Assembly: GCF_002838835.1 (NCBI RefSeq)
Contig: NZ_NHPP01000019.1
Span: 24,830 to 88,829, forward strand
Source of the DNA: Siphonobacter sp. SORGH_AS_0500
GTDB taxonomy: Bacteria > Bacteroidota > Bacteroidia > Cytophagales > Spirosomataceae
Reading direction: 5' to 3'
Length of the DNA: 64,000 bases
Positions 23,165-32,724 of the stretch are shown piece by piece. The notes beneath the pieces were generated by a model. It did no database searches. It was not told where the DNA came from and saw only the letters and a program-made list of their open reading frames with translations. A program made the position numbers and the translations under genes. Position 1 is the stretch's first letter. Every line of letters starts with the position of its first letter.

Positions 23165-23923
23165 ATGGCCATGAGTACTAAGTCTCTTTTTTATACACCC
23201 CCCATATTCCAAGCATTTTCAGAATTAATTGCCGCTCAGAGCACGCGTCACGGTGGCGTGAGCCAATCGCCCTATCATAGTCTGAATTTGGGCGGTTCTA
23301 CGCAGGATGATCCTGAAGCGGTTCTTGAGAACAAACGCCTTTTTTACGAGAGTTTAGGAATCAAAGAAAGCCAGGTGGCTTCTTCTCATCAGGTGCACGG
23401 AACGGAGATATTTATAACCAATCAACCTGGACGAGAACAGGGGCACGATGCCGTCATAACTAATCAGGCTGGGGTAATGGCTTTGGTAACCATTGCCGAC
23501 TGCACACCAATTCTAGTATATGATGCCCGTACCCAAGCAGTTGCTGCCATTCACGCAGGGTGGCGGGGGACAGTAGCTGGAATTGTAGCAAAAACACTAA
23601 AAACGATGCAGGAAACCTACGGAACTCAACCTGAAGACTGTTATGCCTGGGTTGGTACTTGCATTGACGAGTGTTCGTTTGAAGTAGGGAGCGATGTGTC
23701 CGATCATTTCGCCGATCGTTTTAAACGTTGGGACGAAAGCAGGCAAAAATTCTTCGTGGATTTGAAAGCCGCTAATGCCTACCCCTTGCAAAGCTTTGGT
23801 ATTCCTGATTCTCAAATTGAAATATCACCTTATTCAACGGTCCTTCACAATGAAGATTACTTCTCCCATCGTCTTGAAAAGGGCATAACGGGACGAATGG
23901 TCGCAGTCATTGGCAGAAAATAA
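23165..23923 (+). CDS. pgeF: Peptidoglycan editing factor PgeF / laccase-domain (YfiH) protein
   Basis: A 252-residue multicopper-oxidase-like protein. Family motifs are 'STRHGGVSQSPYHSLNLG', 'SSHQVHGTEIF', 'IADCTPILVYD' and 'AAIHAGWRGTVAGI', giving the zinc/catalytic His and Cys residues (the H of HQVHG, C of ADC, H of IHAGWRG). YfiH/PgeF enzymes remove L-serine mis-incorporated into muropeptides, and some relatives deaminate purine nucleosides. There is no signal peptide, consistent with a cytosolic location. The gene ends in a strong terminator facing the opposing esterase. Confidence 0.92.
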   Translation: MAMSTKSLFYTPPIFQAFSELIAAQSTRHGGVSQSPYHSLNLGGSTQDDPEAVLENKRLFYESLGIKESQVASSHQVHGTEIFITNQPGREQGHDAVITNQAGVMALVTIADCTPILVYDARTQAVAAIHAGWRGTVAGIVAKTLKTMQETYGTQPEDCYAWVGTCIDECSFEVGSDVSDHFADRFKRWDESRQKFFVDLKAANAYPLQSFGIPDSQIEISPYSTVLHNEDYFSHRLEKGITGRMVAVIGRK

Positions 23924-23955
23924 AAGAGGGACGCAAAACGTTTGCATCCCTCTTT
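23923..23955. terminator. Bidirectional terminator between pgeF and the esterase gene
   Basis: AAAGAGGGA-C-GCAAA / TTTGC-A-TCCCTCTTT stem with a short loop, A-rich before and T-rich after, directly after the pgeF stop. Confidence 0.85.
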
Positions 23956-23973
23956 CTATAAAATCATCACTCA

Positions 23974-25104
23974 CTATCGACCAAAAGCACTTCTCAGTCG
24001 TGAAGCCGCGTATTCCTGAGCATCCTGAGCATTGGGCTCGATGGCATAAGTTCCAAAGAATTCGTGGGTTACACCTTCATACAGACGGTATTCCGTACTT
24101 ACTCCGGCAGAAGTAAATTTGTCTGCCAACTGTTTGCCTTCCGTTTGCAGGGGATCGATCTCCGCTCCGATGATAGTCGTGGCAGGTAAACCACTTAGTG
24201 TGGCTACGTCAACCAGCGAGATATATCTGCTATCGCCGTCAGACATAGTGCGGAAATATTTGTCCACAAACCACTCTACCAGAGGCTTGCTTAGCGGTTT
24301 TGCGTTTGCATACGTATTATACGAGGCGGTAGTTAAATCATTATTAGCTACTGGATACACTAGGAGTTGGTGAATCGGCATTGGGAAATTGTTCTCACGA
24401 GCCATGATACTTACCCCAACGGCCATATTACCACCGGCACTTTCACCGGCTACGGCAATTTTAGTAGAATCGCCATTGAGTGAAGCGGCATTTCGTCTTA
24501 CCCATTTGTAGGCTTCGTAACTGTCTATATGAGCCGTTGGGAACTTATTTTCGGGTGCTTTACGGTATTCAACAGAAACGACTATTGCTCCAGTATTGCG
24601 AGCCATTGCACGGGCTGAAGCCTCATACACTTCGGGACTGGCAATAACCCAGCCACCGCCGTGGTAATACACAATGACGGGTAAATTACCACTAGCCCCT
24701 TGCGGACGATATACTACTGCCCGGATGTTTGTACCACCATAACCGGGAATCAGGCGTTGACTGGTATCTACCTGCATGTCAGGAGGCGTAATGTTGTTTC
24801 TGCTCAGCAAAGAGCTAACGGCGTCTTTAATGGATGGTTTGGTACGGGCCTGCTGAGGAGTGAGGGTATAAAGGGGAGTCGAATCCAGACGAGCCATTTC
24901 TTCGATAATAGCCTGCATTTGTGGCTTAATGGTGGGTCCCCAGGAAGGCTTGGGACCAGTCGGTTGAATATCCTTACCCGGATCCGTGTCGTCATTTTTG
25001 TTGCAAGCCGTTAAGCTTAGCAGAGCGAACATCGCCAGAAGATAACCTCCCTTCAAAAGAAGTCGATGCTTCTTTTCTGCATACGTATTCAATGTTGATT
25101 TCAT
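23974..25104 (-). CDS. Alpha/beta hydrolase, HSL family, lipoprotein
   Basis: A 376-residue esterase/lipase-like enzyme. The signal is of lipoprotein type (LLAMFALLSLTACNK, lipidated Cys near residue 34). The HSL-family oxyanion motif HGGGW is followed by the nucleophile elbow GESAGG, an acid residue in 'GAEIDPLQTEG' and the catalytic His in 'GVTHEFFG'. It would hydrolyse short-chain acyl esters at the cell envelope. About 500 bp without recognised genes lie upstream, so it should have its own promoter. Confidence 0.9.
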   Translation of the reverse strand: MKSTLNTYAEKKHRLLLKGGYLLAMFALLSLTACNKNDDTDPGKDIQPTGPKPSWGPTIKPQMQAIIEEMARLDSTPLYTLTPQQARTKPSIKDAVSSLLSRNNITPPDMQVDTSQRLIPGYGGTNIRAVVYRPQGASGNLPVIVYYHGGGWVIASPEVYEASARAMARNTGAIVVSVEYRKAPENKFPTAHIDSYEAYKWVRRNAASLNGDSTKIAVAGESAGGNMAVGVSIMARENNFPMPIHQLLVYPVANNDLTTASYNTYANAKPLSKPLVEWFVDKYFRTMSDGDSRYISLVDVATLSGLPATTIIGAEIDPLQTEGKQLADKFTSAGVSTEYRLYEGVTHEFFGTYAIEPNAQDAQEYAASRLRSAFGR

Positions 25105-25601
25105 GTGGAGTTGGATTTGTTAAATGACTTTTTATTTCCTTAACTCCCTGAAATTCACATACCATACTTAAATTCATTAGCCTTAATAACTAGGAGAAAA
25201 GTAGCTAAACTAGTAGGGTTTACTTATTAGATTTATTTGAATAAATTAATGAATCAGCTAATGACTCACCTAGTTAATAGACTCGAGATAAGATAATTAC
25301 TTGAAATAACGGAGAACTAGACAGTTGAAATAACGGAAAGAAGGGCATTCATCCAGAATTGATGAATCCGGTCAGGAAGGGTGAGCATACCTTCAGAGTA
25401 AGCTTATGCTTTGATAAGATCAAATGGCAAAATAATATACGCCGTTCAGGATTATTCGCAACCTTTTGAGCAAGCGATACCTCAGATGAAATATTTGTTG
25501 TATAGCTGTCTAGCCTCCAAATTTCCGTTAACAACCCTCTAAAACAGACCTTCCCGAAAGTTCTTAAACTTCCGGGAAGGGCATAAACAACGAATAATCC
25601 A
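25105..25601. other. 497-bp intergenic region
   Basis: No gene seen. It holds the GH2 terminator hairpin at 25549-25580 and an A/T-rich stretch (about 25180-25340) presumably containing the promoter of the esterase gene; no clear TAnnTTTG match was identified. Confidence 0.6.
25549..25580 (-). terminator. Terminator downstream of the GH2 gene
   Basis: CCTTCCCG-A-AAGTT / AACTT-C-CGGGAAGG stem with one mismatch, placed 20 bp after the GH2 stop; a TTTT run follows on the minus strand. Confidence 0.75.
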
Positions 25602-28226
25602 TTACAATCCAATAGGAATGAAACGGTCCCCTATATTCCAGCCTTCCAGCGAAACGAGCGGTTTGTCTTCGGTTTTGGGTGTATATTCCAGCGTTATGGT
25701 TTTTTGTTCCCCCGGTAATATCGAAATGTAATTATCGCTATAAAAGACGGGTAACACGCGTTGCTTCGTTTGCGAGTGTACCAGCGAGATTCGATTGAAA
25801 AACGCTACCGGATTATTGGCTTCATTGCGTAGCGTTACTGCAATTTTACCTTTGGCTACTTGTCGGGCCGTAGCCTGAATGTCTACTTTCTTTAACTGCT
25901 GTAAGCCCGTGTAGGTGCCTTTCTCATTTGGTAACCAGTACAGGTTATCACTCACCACTTCCTTATTCAAATTCAACAGACGTAAGGACAGAAACACGCC
26001 GTCTTCTTTCGCAGCTTTTTCCAAAGCTTTCGCTATGGACAGGTAAGGGCGTGCCGTGCTGGGGCCAATTTCTGTGAATACCTGTGTAATCACCGTTTCC
26101 TTGCCCTTCATGTCGTAGAGCTTCACGACCATCATTAAGTCGCGTTGCGTCTGAAAGGTATTATTCGCCATCATTACCATGCTGTCCACAGGATTATACA
26201 TGATGTGCAACGGCTCGCTACCGCTATGCAAGCCATACAAGCAGGCATTCGGATCGAGGTAATAATCGTACATCTGACCGCGAAGAGCCGTCCAGGGGTT
26301 TTGCGTTTTCCAGATGATACTTCCCGTATACCATTCCCACATGTGTGAAGAGAAACCTTCCATCAATGCCCGGTACTGATCGTAATTAACGACCTGAGCT
26401 TTCAGTCCGAAATCGCGGGTATCTTTAGCCTTACCGTAAGGGTCAATGTACTCGTCGTATCCAATGTATTTATGGTAGTCCCACACCGAATCCACTTTTG
26501 ATTTACCATTACTGAATTGGGGAGCAGTAAGATTTTCCTTCGGAATAAAGCGTTCGAGCGACTGAATATCTCCTACACCCACTGAACCCACTTCGGAGTT
26601 GAAAGGCCAGGTTTTGAAGGACCAGAATTTAGCAATGGGTTGAATGCCATAAGGCCCGTCACCATTACCGCCGAGTGAATTGAAGGACATATCATCCGAG
26701 TTGGAATAATCAATGAACCAACGCGTGCCATCCAGAGCAGGTAACAGGGAATCACGGAGTGGTAACATGATGTCAGTAGGCAAGGTAATTTCGTTCCCTC
26801 CACACCAGATGGCCAGCGAAGGGTAATTCCGAATCATCTTAATCTGATCGGCGGCTGATTCAAGGAATAGCGAATGGTCGTCGGGATATTTTCGGCGAGT
26901 CCACTGATCTTCCAGTTTCGCGGGATCTACCCAACGGCCATTGCAGTCGCCCGAACCCCAGAAATCCTGCATAACCAGTAATCCATATTTATCACAGGCT
27001 TCGTAAAATTCAGGACGTTCGGTAATGGCTCCTCCCCAGATGCGAATCAGGTTGAGGTGCATATCGCGGTGAAAGCGAATCTCGGCATCATAACGTTCAG
27101 GGGAGAAGCGTAGCATGGCATCCGAGATAATCCAGTTACCGCCCTTGATAAATACTTTCTGTCCGTTTACCGAAACCTGCTTGCTGCGGGTGGTGGCGTT
27201 CCATTCCGTTTGAATTTCCCGAACACCAATATTGATTTTTTCTTCATCTGAAACGTTCGCTCCCGCTACAAACTGAATCGTGACTGGATATAAATGTTGC
27301 TGACCATACCCATAAGGCCACCACAGTTTAGGATTGTTCAGCGTTAAGGCGGGTAAGTCAACAGTTACCGTAGATTTAGCGGGGATACTTACTTTTTTAG
27401 AAATTTTAGTGCCTTCAAGCGTGTATTGAACCATTCCCTCCACGCGGTTGGCTGTAGGATTTTCCAGCTCCGTAGATACTTTAATCGTTGCGGGTTTCTG
27501 TGGGCCCTCGGGCATCCGTTTGCCGGGAACGAGCGTAACCACGTGCGGATTTTTCAGATGAATGGCTCCCGTTTTTTCAATCGTTACCTTATCCCAAATG
27601 CCCGTGTTACGATCGCGGATGGGTTGAATCCAGTCCCAACCCGCTACGTATTGATGCGAAACGTTTTTAGCAATCGTACCGTCGCCGCCCTGTCCACCGT
27701 TAGGGTTACCTACCGGATCGGGAGGATAGACAATGACCGCCAAACGGTTGGGGCTGCCTTTTTTCAGGTAAGGCGTAATGTTAAACGTCTTCCGCAGAAA
27801 CATGCCCGTGTGGGGCTTATCGGTTAATTTTTTTCCGTTCAGGAATACTTCACAACTGTAATTAATGCCCCGAAACTGAAGCCAGACCTGCTCACCTGAT
27901 TGAGCTTCTTCCTTAAAATCTTTGACGAACCAATAGGTGTAATAATCCCGACCCGTGTGGTAAATGTCTGGAATGTGCTTGTTATTCATTCCGTAAAAAG
28001 GATCGGGAATCTGCTTATTATTCAGCAGGGTCGTCAGCACCGTGCCGGGAACGGTGGCGGGTTGCCAGTTGGCCAGGCTGTACGAAGGATTGGAAAGTTC
28101 CGTGCCTTTTACCGCTACTTTCCCAACGGGGGCACACTTCCAGCCCGCGTTGAGTTCATAAGGTTGCTGAGCAAAACCCAGAGCCGAAGTCAGTAGGGAT
28201 GCCAGAGCAAGTAAGGTCTTTTTCAT
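25602..28226 (-). CDS. Glycoside hydrolase family 2 protein (exo-beta-mannosidase / exo-beta-glucosaminidase type)
   Basis: An 874-residue secreted enzyme with a signal peptide (MKKTLLALASLLTSALGFAQ). The GH2 architecture is complete: an N-terminal jelly-roll (ELNAGWKCAPVGKV, VWLQFRGINYSCEVFLNGK), Ig-like domains, a TIM barrel with 'GGNWIISDAMLRFSPERYD' and 'NLIRIWGGAITERPEFYEA', the acid/base Glu in 'LAIWCGGNEIT', and a probable nucleophile Glu in 'FNSEVGSVG'. 'MQDFWGSGDCNGRW' is typical of the CsxA/exo-beta-D-glucosaminidase and beta-mannosidase branch. It follows a GH92 alpha-mannosidase gene by about 110 bp, arguing for joint action on mannose-containing glycans. The exact sugar is inferred. 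Confidence 0.88.
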   Translation of the reverse strand: MKKTLLALASLLTSALGFAQQPYELNAGWKCAPVGKVAVKGTELSNPSYSLANWQPATVPGTVLTTLLNNKQIPDPFYGMNNKHIPDIYHTGRDYYTYWFVKDFKEEAQSGEQVWLQFRGINYSCEVFLNGKKLTDKPHTGMFLRKTFNITPYLKKGSPNRLAVIVYPPDPVGNPNGGQGGDGTIAKNVSHQYVAGWDWIQPIRDRNTGIWDKVTIEKTGAIHLKNPHVVTLVPGKRMPEGPQKPATIKVSTELENPTANRVEGMVQYTLEGTKISKKVSIPAKSTVTVDLPALTLNNPKLWWPYGYGQQHLYPVTIQFVAGANVSDEEKINIGVREIQTEWNATTRSKQVSVNGQKVFIKGGNWIISDAMLRFSPERYDAEIRFHRDMHLNLIRIWGGAITERPEFYEACDKYGLLVMQDFWGSGDCNGRWVDPAKLEDQWTRRKYPDDHSLFLESAADQIKMIRNYPSLAIWCGGNEITLPTDIMLPLRDSLLPALDGTRWFIDYSNSDDMSFNSLGGNGDGPYGIQPIAKFWSFKTWPFNSEVGSVGVGDIQSLERFIPKENLTAPQFSNGKSKVDSVWDYHKYIGYDEYIDPYGKAKDTRDFGLKAQVVNYDQYRALMEGFSSHMWEWYTGSIIWKTQNPWTALRGQMYDYYLDPNACLYGLHSGSEPLHIMYNPVDSMVMMANNTFQTQRDLMMVVKLYDMKGKETVITQVFTEIGPSTARPYLSIAKALEKAAKEDGVFLSLRLLNLNKEVVSDNLYWLPNEKGTYTGLQQLKKVDIQATARQVAKGKIAVTLRNEANNPVAFFNRISLVHSQTKQRVLPVFYSDNYISILPGEQKTITLEYTPKTEDKPLVSLEGWNIGDRFIPIGL

Positions 28227-28262
28227 AGAATTGAGGGAAGAAATGTTTGAGGATTAAAAAAA

Positions 28263-28305
28263 TAACCTCCGGCAAAACCAGATTCAACGGTTTCGCCGGA
28301 GGTTA
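28263..28305 (-). terminator. Hairpin between the GH92 and GH2 genes
   Basis: 11-bp perfect stem TAACCTCCGGC / GCCGGAGGTTA extended inward by AAACC/GGTTT. It lies just downstream of the GH92 stop, so it may end GH92 transcripts or reduce read-through into GH2. Confidence 0.75.
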
Positions 28306-28336
28306 CATAAGGCCCTCCGGGCGGGTAAAAGATTAG

Positions 28337-30628
28337 TTAGTCGTGAATGGAACGTGGACGGTCGGCGGGATTGACGCCAAACGTTTTGCTGGGTTCTTTA
28401 CCCATCAGAATTTCCATTTCACCACCATTCATCAGGTCTTGGTGTAATAAATAAGACCGGGTATAAGGCTTTCCATTCAGCTTAATGCTCTGAATGTACT
28501 TGTTCTCCGGACCGTTATTCACCGTTTTCAGGTGGAAGGTTTTTCCGTTACCCAATTGCAGAGCTACCTTGTCAAACACAGGACTACCAAATACGTAAGC
28601 TCCATTGGCAGGGTTTACGGGGTAGAAGCCCATCGAAGACAGGATATACCAGGCTGACATTTGACCGACATCTTCATTACCAATGATTCCGTCAGGTTTG
28701 GTAGTGTACATATGGTCAAGGATGTAGCGTACTTTTTCCGCCGTTTTCCAGGGTTGACCTACGTAAGTATACAGGTATGTTACGTGGTGACTGGGTTCAT
28801 TTCCATGGGCATATTGACCAATCAGACCTGAAATGTCGTTGGAGGCCTCGGCTCCCATGTCACCTTTAATGATAAAAAGGGAATCCAGTTTTTGCGTGAA
28901 CCCTTTTTCTCCACCCAGTAATTCAATCAAACCTTCCACATCTTGAGGCACCAGCCAGGTGTATTGCCAGGCATTACCTTCGGCGAAATCATCTTTTTCG
29001 TGACGCGAAACGAAAGGATTGAAAGGCGTCCGCCATTCTGTATCGGAAACCCGACCCCGCATGAAACGCGTGCTGGCGTCAAAGTTATTCCGGTAGTTTT
29101 TCGCCCGCTTGCTGAAGTAGGCGTAGTCTTCCATTTTACCCAGCCTCTTTGCTACCTGAGCCACGGCCCAGTCGTCGATGCTGTATTCCATGTTTTTCGC
29201 TACACTTTCCGTTTGCGTATCTGCTGGAATGTACCCTTTTGCTTTGATGTAATTCAGGCCGCGTTCATCCAGCATAGCCGATTTTTTCATTGCCTCAAAA
29301 GCCAGATTTACGTCAAAACCATTAAATCCTTTCAGAATGGCATCCGAGATAATGGGTAATGAACTGTTACCGGGCATGGTGTTTGTTTCATTACCTACTA
29401 AATGCCAGATGGGTAACTTACCCTGCTGCTGATAAATGTGCAGCATTGTGTTTACAATGTCATTCACGCGTTGACCCTGCGTAATCGTCAACAACGGATT
29501 TGCTGCCCGATACGTATCCCAAAGTGAAAAGGTAGTCAGGTTTTTGAACTTTGCGTTCGGGTATACTTTCTGATCTGCTCCGCGATAATCGCCGTTATGA
29601 TCGTTGAACGTTGACGGAGCAATCATGGTGTGATACAGAGCCGTGTAAAAAACCTTCAAACGATCCTGATCTTTGGTCTGCACCTGAATTTTGCTCAGTT
29701 CCTTATTCCAGGATTCATCGGCATTTTTCGCTACCTGATCAAAATCCCAGCCCGGTACTTCGGCTTTAATATTAGCTAAAGCGTTGGCTTCACTGACGGG
29801 AGAAATTCCCACTTTTACAAGCACCTGATCGCCCTGTTTAGTAGCAAAACTCAGCACGCCTTTCACCTGATTCCCCTTGGCTGATTTGCCGGAAATGGCA
29901 GTGGTGGCATTGTATAAATCGAGTTTTTCGATGGGTTTCGAGAAAACGATGGCGAAGAATAACCGCTGATCTTTAGCCCAACCCGTTGAATAACGATACC
30001 CTGTTAAAGTGGTCGCGTCTTTTTGTTCGAGATACGTATCCGTTGCCCGATCCCAGCCAATGCCTTCTTTTAGATCAATGAGAATGTGTGATTCGTCAGA
30101 TTTAGGGAAGGTATAGCGATGCATTCCCACCCGCTCGGAGGCGGTTAACTCCACACCAATATCATAGCGTTGCAATTTTACGGCATAATAACCGGGGTAA
30201 ACCACTTCGTCATCGTGCGAGAAACGAGACATGTACCCGCTTGGTGAATTACCTGCTACGCTACGCTCTAGCCGGACTTTACCCGTCGTTGGAATCATGA
30301 GTACATCGCCTAAATCCCCGATACCCGTTCCGCTTAGGTGCGTGTGAGAGAAACCGGCAATCAGCGAGTCCGATACGTGGTAACCCGAACACCAGTCCCA
30401 GCCATCCCCTAACTTCCCGGGGTTCGCCTGTGTAGGTCCAATCTGTATTGCCCCAAAAGGAACGTTCGCCCCTAAAAATACGTGACCGTGAAAACCCGTA
30501 CCAATGCGGGGATCAACATACTGGGTAAAATGCCCCGGCTTCGCTTTGGCAGCGGAAGAATGGGGTTTACTATGTTTGCCGCAAGCGGCAGCCAGCAGGG
30601 CCAAAGCCAGAATACTTACTTTTTTCAT
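28337..30628 (-). CDS. Glycoside hydrolase family 92 alpha-mannosidase, lipoprotein
   Basis: A 763-residue exported enzyme; the signal ends in a lipobox-like LALLAAACGK, so it is probably surface- or periplasm-anchored. GH92 landmarks are 'YVDPRIGTGFHGHVFLGANVPFG' near the N-terminus, 'GYHVSDSLIAGFSHTHLSGTG', 'YHTMIAPSTFNDHNGDYRG', 'EGNAWQYTWLVPQD' and the signature 'GNEDVGQMSAWYILSSMGFYPV'. GH92 enzymes are Ca2+-dependent exo-alpha-mannosidases acting by inversion, with the conserved Glu/Asp residues in the latter segments. The product would feed the neighbouring GH2 glycosidase. No SusCD pair or regulator is adjacent, so this is not a full polysaccharide-utilisation locus. Confidence 0.93.
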   Translation of the reverse strand: MKKVSILALALLAAACGKHSKPHSSAAKAKPGHFTQYVDPRIGTGFHGHVFLGANVPFGAIQIGPTQANPGKLGDGWDWCSGYHVSDSLIAGFSHTHLSGTGIGDLGDVLMIPTTGKVRLERSVAGNSPSGYMSRFSHDDEVVYPGYYAVKLQRYDIGVELTASERVGMHRYTFPKSDESHILIDLKEGIGWDRATDTYLEQKDATTLTGYRYSTGWAKDQRLFFAIVFSKPIEKLDLYNATTAISGKSAKGNQVKGVLSFATKQGDQVLVKVGISPVSEANALANIKAEVPGWDFDQVAKNADESWNKELSKIQVQTKDQDRLKVFYTALYHTMIAPSTFNDHNGDYRGADQKVYPNAKFKNLTTFSLWDTYRAANPLLTITQGQRVNDIVNTMLHIYQQQGKLPIWHLVGNETNTMPGNSSLPIISDAILKGFNGFDVNLAFEAMKKSAMLDERGLNYIKAKGYIPADTQTESVAKNMEYSIDDWAVAQVAKRLGKMEDYAYFSKRAKNYRNNFDASTRFMRGRVSDTEWRTPFNPFVSRHEKDDFAEGNAWQYTWLVPQDVEGLIELLGGEKGFTQKLDSLFIIKGDMGAEASNDISGLIGQYAHGNEPSHHVTYLYTYVGQPWKTAEKVRYILDHMYTTKPDGIIGNEDVGQMSAWYILSSMGFYPVNPANGAYVFGSPVFDKVALQLGNGKTFHLKTVNNGPENKYIQSIKLNGKPYTRSYLLHQDLMNGGEMEILMGKEPSKTFGVNPADRPRSIHD

Positions 30629-31072
30629 AAAAACAGAACACGCAAAGGCAGCAAGAGCCTCGGTAGAAATGTATCAATAGTGTTAGGTAACCCTAAGAAA
30701 TCGTATTAAGGGAGTTGAAGTTAAGGAGCTTAGAAGGCGAATCCTTATTTTTTAAAATATTTTACAAATATGGGAAATGGTTTGGGCTAGAAAAGAAAAC
30801 GATTGAAATTCTGGGAAGGCTACAAATACTTGGTGAAAAAATGATGGTTTTAAGGAAGTATAAAATTCTAAAACCGCCTTATAACAGAATTGCCGAATAA
30901 TATTTGGAATCTAAAACGGAACGCATCGACTGTAGAGACACGGTTTATTACGTCTAGCCGAGCATGAAATACGATACGGATAGTTCCCGTTGGCGTCGAA
31001 GACGCAATTCTCATGAATCCGTATTGAAAACGCGGAATAACCGTGTCATTTGATACGATGAGTCGCTTTTTG
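30629..31072. other. 444-bp intergenic region with one repeat half-copy
   Basis: No gene supported. At about 30933-30972 there is a degenerate half of the 98-bp repeat family (GTAGAGACACGG, TTACGTCTAGCCG). The A/T-rich part 30660-30900 contains an open frame of 61 codons that looks fortuitous. Confidence 0.6.
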
Positions 31073-32038
31073 TTAGTTAAATCGATAGGCAATGGCAAAT
31101 CCTCCGTAATGCTCGGCTTTTTCACGCATCAAACGAGCTTCGCGTTGCGTGTAGGAGAAGGTAGAGGAAAGGGTTAGCCGATGAAATGCTGCCGTTATTC
31201 CCAGTTGATGCAAGTAAACAAATGGAGTGATAGGTCCGGTAGCGGGACCTTTGTCCTGAAGAAAAAGACCACCCTGGATGGTGGAGTTATAGAGCTGGTA
31301 TTTGAGTTGAGGATGGAAAAAGAAATAAATCTCCGGTTTCTGATGATCGGAATTACGACTGATTTGGGCATTAAATAAAGAGGACTCCGAAGCCTTTTGA
31401 AAGAGGCCGAGCTGGAATAACAAACCCGCTGAAGCACTGGTAAAAGGCGTACCGAGCTCCACTTGTGCCGACGTAAATACTTCTAGCCAACGCTGACGTT
31501 TGGGAGGTAATAAGCTGTGAAAATATTGTCCGCGAAGGTTTAGGGAGAACTCGCTATTCAACTGCTTAACCCAGCCTTCGGGAGGAATAAAATTAAAGGT
31601 TTTGTGAATAAGCGTTTGTATCTGCTTGGCATACGAATGCTTACCTGTAAAGCCGAGGGAGGCCGAAACATTTAAAACCTGATTTTTCCGGTAGAAAAAA
31701 GAAAAGCCTTTTTGGGCATAGAGATAGCCCGTATAGGGTCGATCAATTTGGCGAGTCGTTACTAAAAAAACGTTTTCTGGATTATAAATCATTTGCCCGA
31801 TCTGGTACGTAGATGTGATTTTGGTAACCTTACGGGTGCTATCAAGACGATTATTAAGCTTTGAGGGTAGGTAATAAAAGCTGGCAAAAATGCCGTTGGT
31901 ATAATAACCATCGTGCCTGTTCCAAAGGTAGGCATCGTTTTCAGAGATGACTTTCAGTTCATGACTTTGAGCTAACAGCAGTTGGGGGAGAAGTAGTCCA
32001 AACCAAAGAAAAACAAACCGTAAAAAGGCAGAAGGCAT
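31073..32038 (-). CDS. LpxR-like lipid A deacylase / DUF2219 outer-membrane protein
   Basis: A 321-residue protein with a signal peptide (FLRFVFLWFGLLLPQLLLAQ). The family motif 'ISENDAYLWNRHDGYYTNGI' near the mature N-terminus contains the Asn-Asp pair that LpxR uses for Ca2+/catalysis, and 'GKHSYAKQIQTLIH' and 'GWVKQLNSEFSLNL' match the conserved His and the GW-x-QL segment. LpxR is an outer-membrane barrel that removes the 3'-acyloxyacyl chain of lipid A; Bacteroidota members are untested. ATG at 32038 is used in preference to a TTG three codons upstream. It ends AYRFN with an aromatic C-terminus typical of barrels. Confidence 0.85.
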   Translation of the reverse strand: MPSAFLRFVFLWFGLLLPQLLLAQSHELKVISENDAYLWNRHDGYYTNGIFASFYYLPSKLNNRLDSTRKVTKITSTYQIGQMIYNPENVFLVTTRQIDRPYTGYLYAQKGFSFFYRKNQVLNVSASLGFTGKHSYAKQIQTLIHKTFNFIPPEGWVKQLNSEFSLNLRGQYFHSLLPPKRQRWLEVFTSAQVELGTPFTSASAGLLFQLGLFQKASESSLFNAQISRNSDHQKPEIYFFFHPQLKYQLYNSTIQGGLFLQDKGPATGPITPFVYLHQLGITAAFHRLTLSSTFSYTQREARLMREKAEHYGGFAIAYRFN

Positions 32039-32126
32039 AAATGGCAATGTATAGAGGTATCAGGCATTAGAGAAGCTAAGCTAATAAACTGAAAAGGAAG
32101 GAAGATGGTTTGGAATGCCTGGGTAT

Positions 32127-32432
32127 CGCCGCTGCGGTTTGGAGTTTGGAGTGAAAACCAGTAAAGATAGGGGAGACGTTTTGAAATGCAGACCATAACC
32201 CCAGAGGGGTTTAACATGGATAGCCCCGGATGATAATCCGGGGTGAATGGGCCGGATAATGTGAGAGTGCGACAATTCACATGAAGATGCGACTTCATCG
32301 CGTCTCTAACAAAGAGGGAGACTAGAACTCTACTTCTGTTGTTCTTACGAACTAGCTTTCCCGCCCTGGCTGGTGTCTTCACCAGCCATTCATATAAAGC
32401 CTAGTGGTTGGTGAGGACACCAACCATGGTGG
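32127..32432 (+). repeat. Composite intergenic element, copy 3 (interrupted)
   Basis: CGCCGCTGCGG (11 of the 15 bases), two TTTGGAG units, a spacer with GTAAAGATAGG and GTTTTGAAATG, hairpins ACCCC-AGA-GGGGT and CCCCGG-ATGATAAT-CCGGGG. About 110 bp of unrelated sequence follows, including a GATGCGACTTCATCGCGTCT half-element, and then GGCTGGTG/CACCAGCC and TGGTTGGTG/CACCAACCA ending CATGGTGG. Confidence 0.75.
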
Positions 32433-32688
32433 AAAGTTAGACAAGACGTTTGGAAATGGGAGGTATAACCCCTCCGCAGTTTGGGATAGATTATACTGTG
32501 GATAGCCCCAGGTTGGACAGCCCTGAATTGACAATCCGCAGAGAAGAATCCACTATCCTGCTTTCACAGCGTCACAGACGCGGTTCTCTCAAATCCGTGT
32601 TAAAAACTTGGACTAACTTCCGCATTCTTGCGTCCCCACAACAGCATTTCTTATAATTCCGTCTTGATAGACTTAGGCTTAACAAAAC

Positions 32689-32724
32689 AAAGGGTTTGAG
32701 GAAAATATGTTCCTCAAACCCTTT
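32689..32724 (-). terminator. Terminator of the RND efflux operon
   Basis: 15-bp perfect stem AAAGGGTTTGAGGAA / TTCCTCAAACCCTTT with a 6-nt loop, about 30 bp after the CusA-type stop. Confidence 0.88.

Noticed and set aside
25349..25612. 87-codon minus-strand frame downstream of GH2
   Set aside because: It overlaps the GH2 end and its terminator; not a plausible gene.
30715..30900. 61-codon plus-strand frame in the gap after the GH92 start
   Set aside because: Low-complexity A/T-rich DNA with a Lys/Ile/Leu-rich peptide and no neighbour or motif to support it.
31972..32382. 136-codon minus-strand frame across the gap upstream of the LpxR-like gene
   Set aside because: It runs through composite element copy 3 and into the real gene in another frame; its peptide is repeat-derived.
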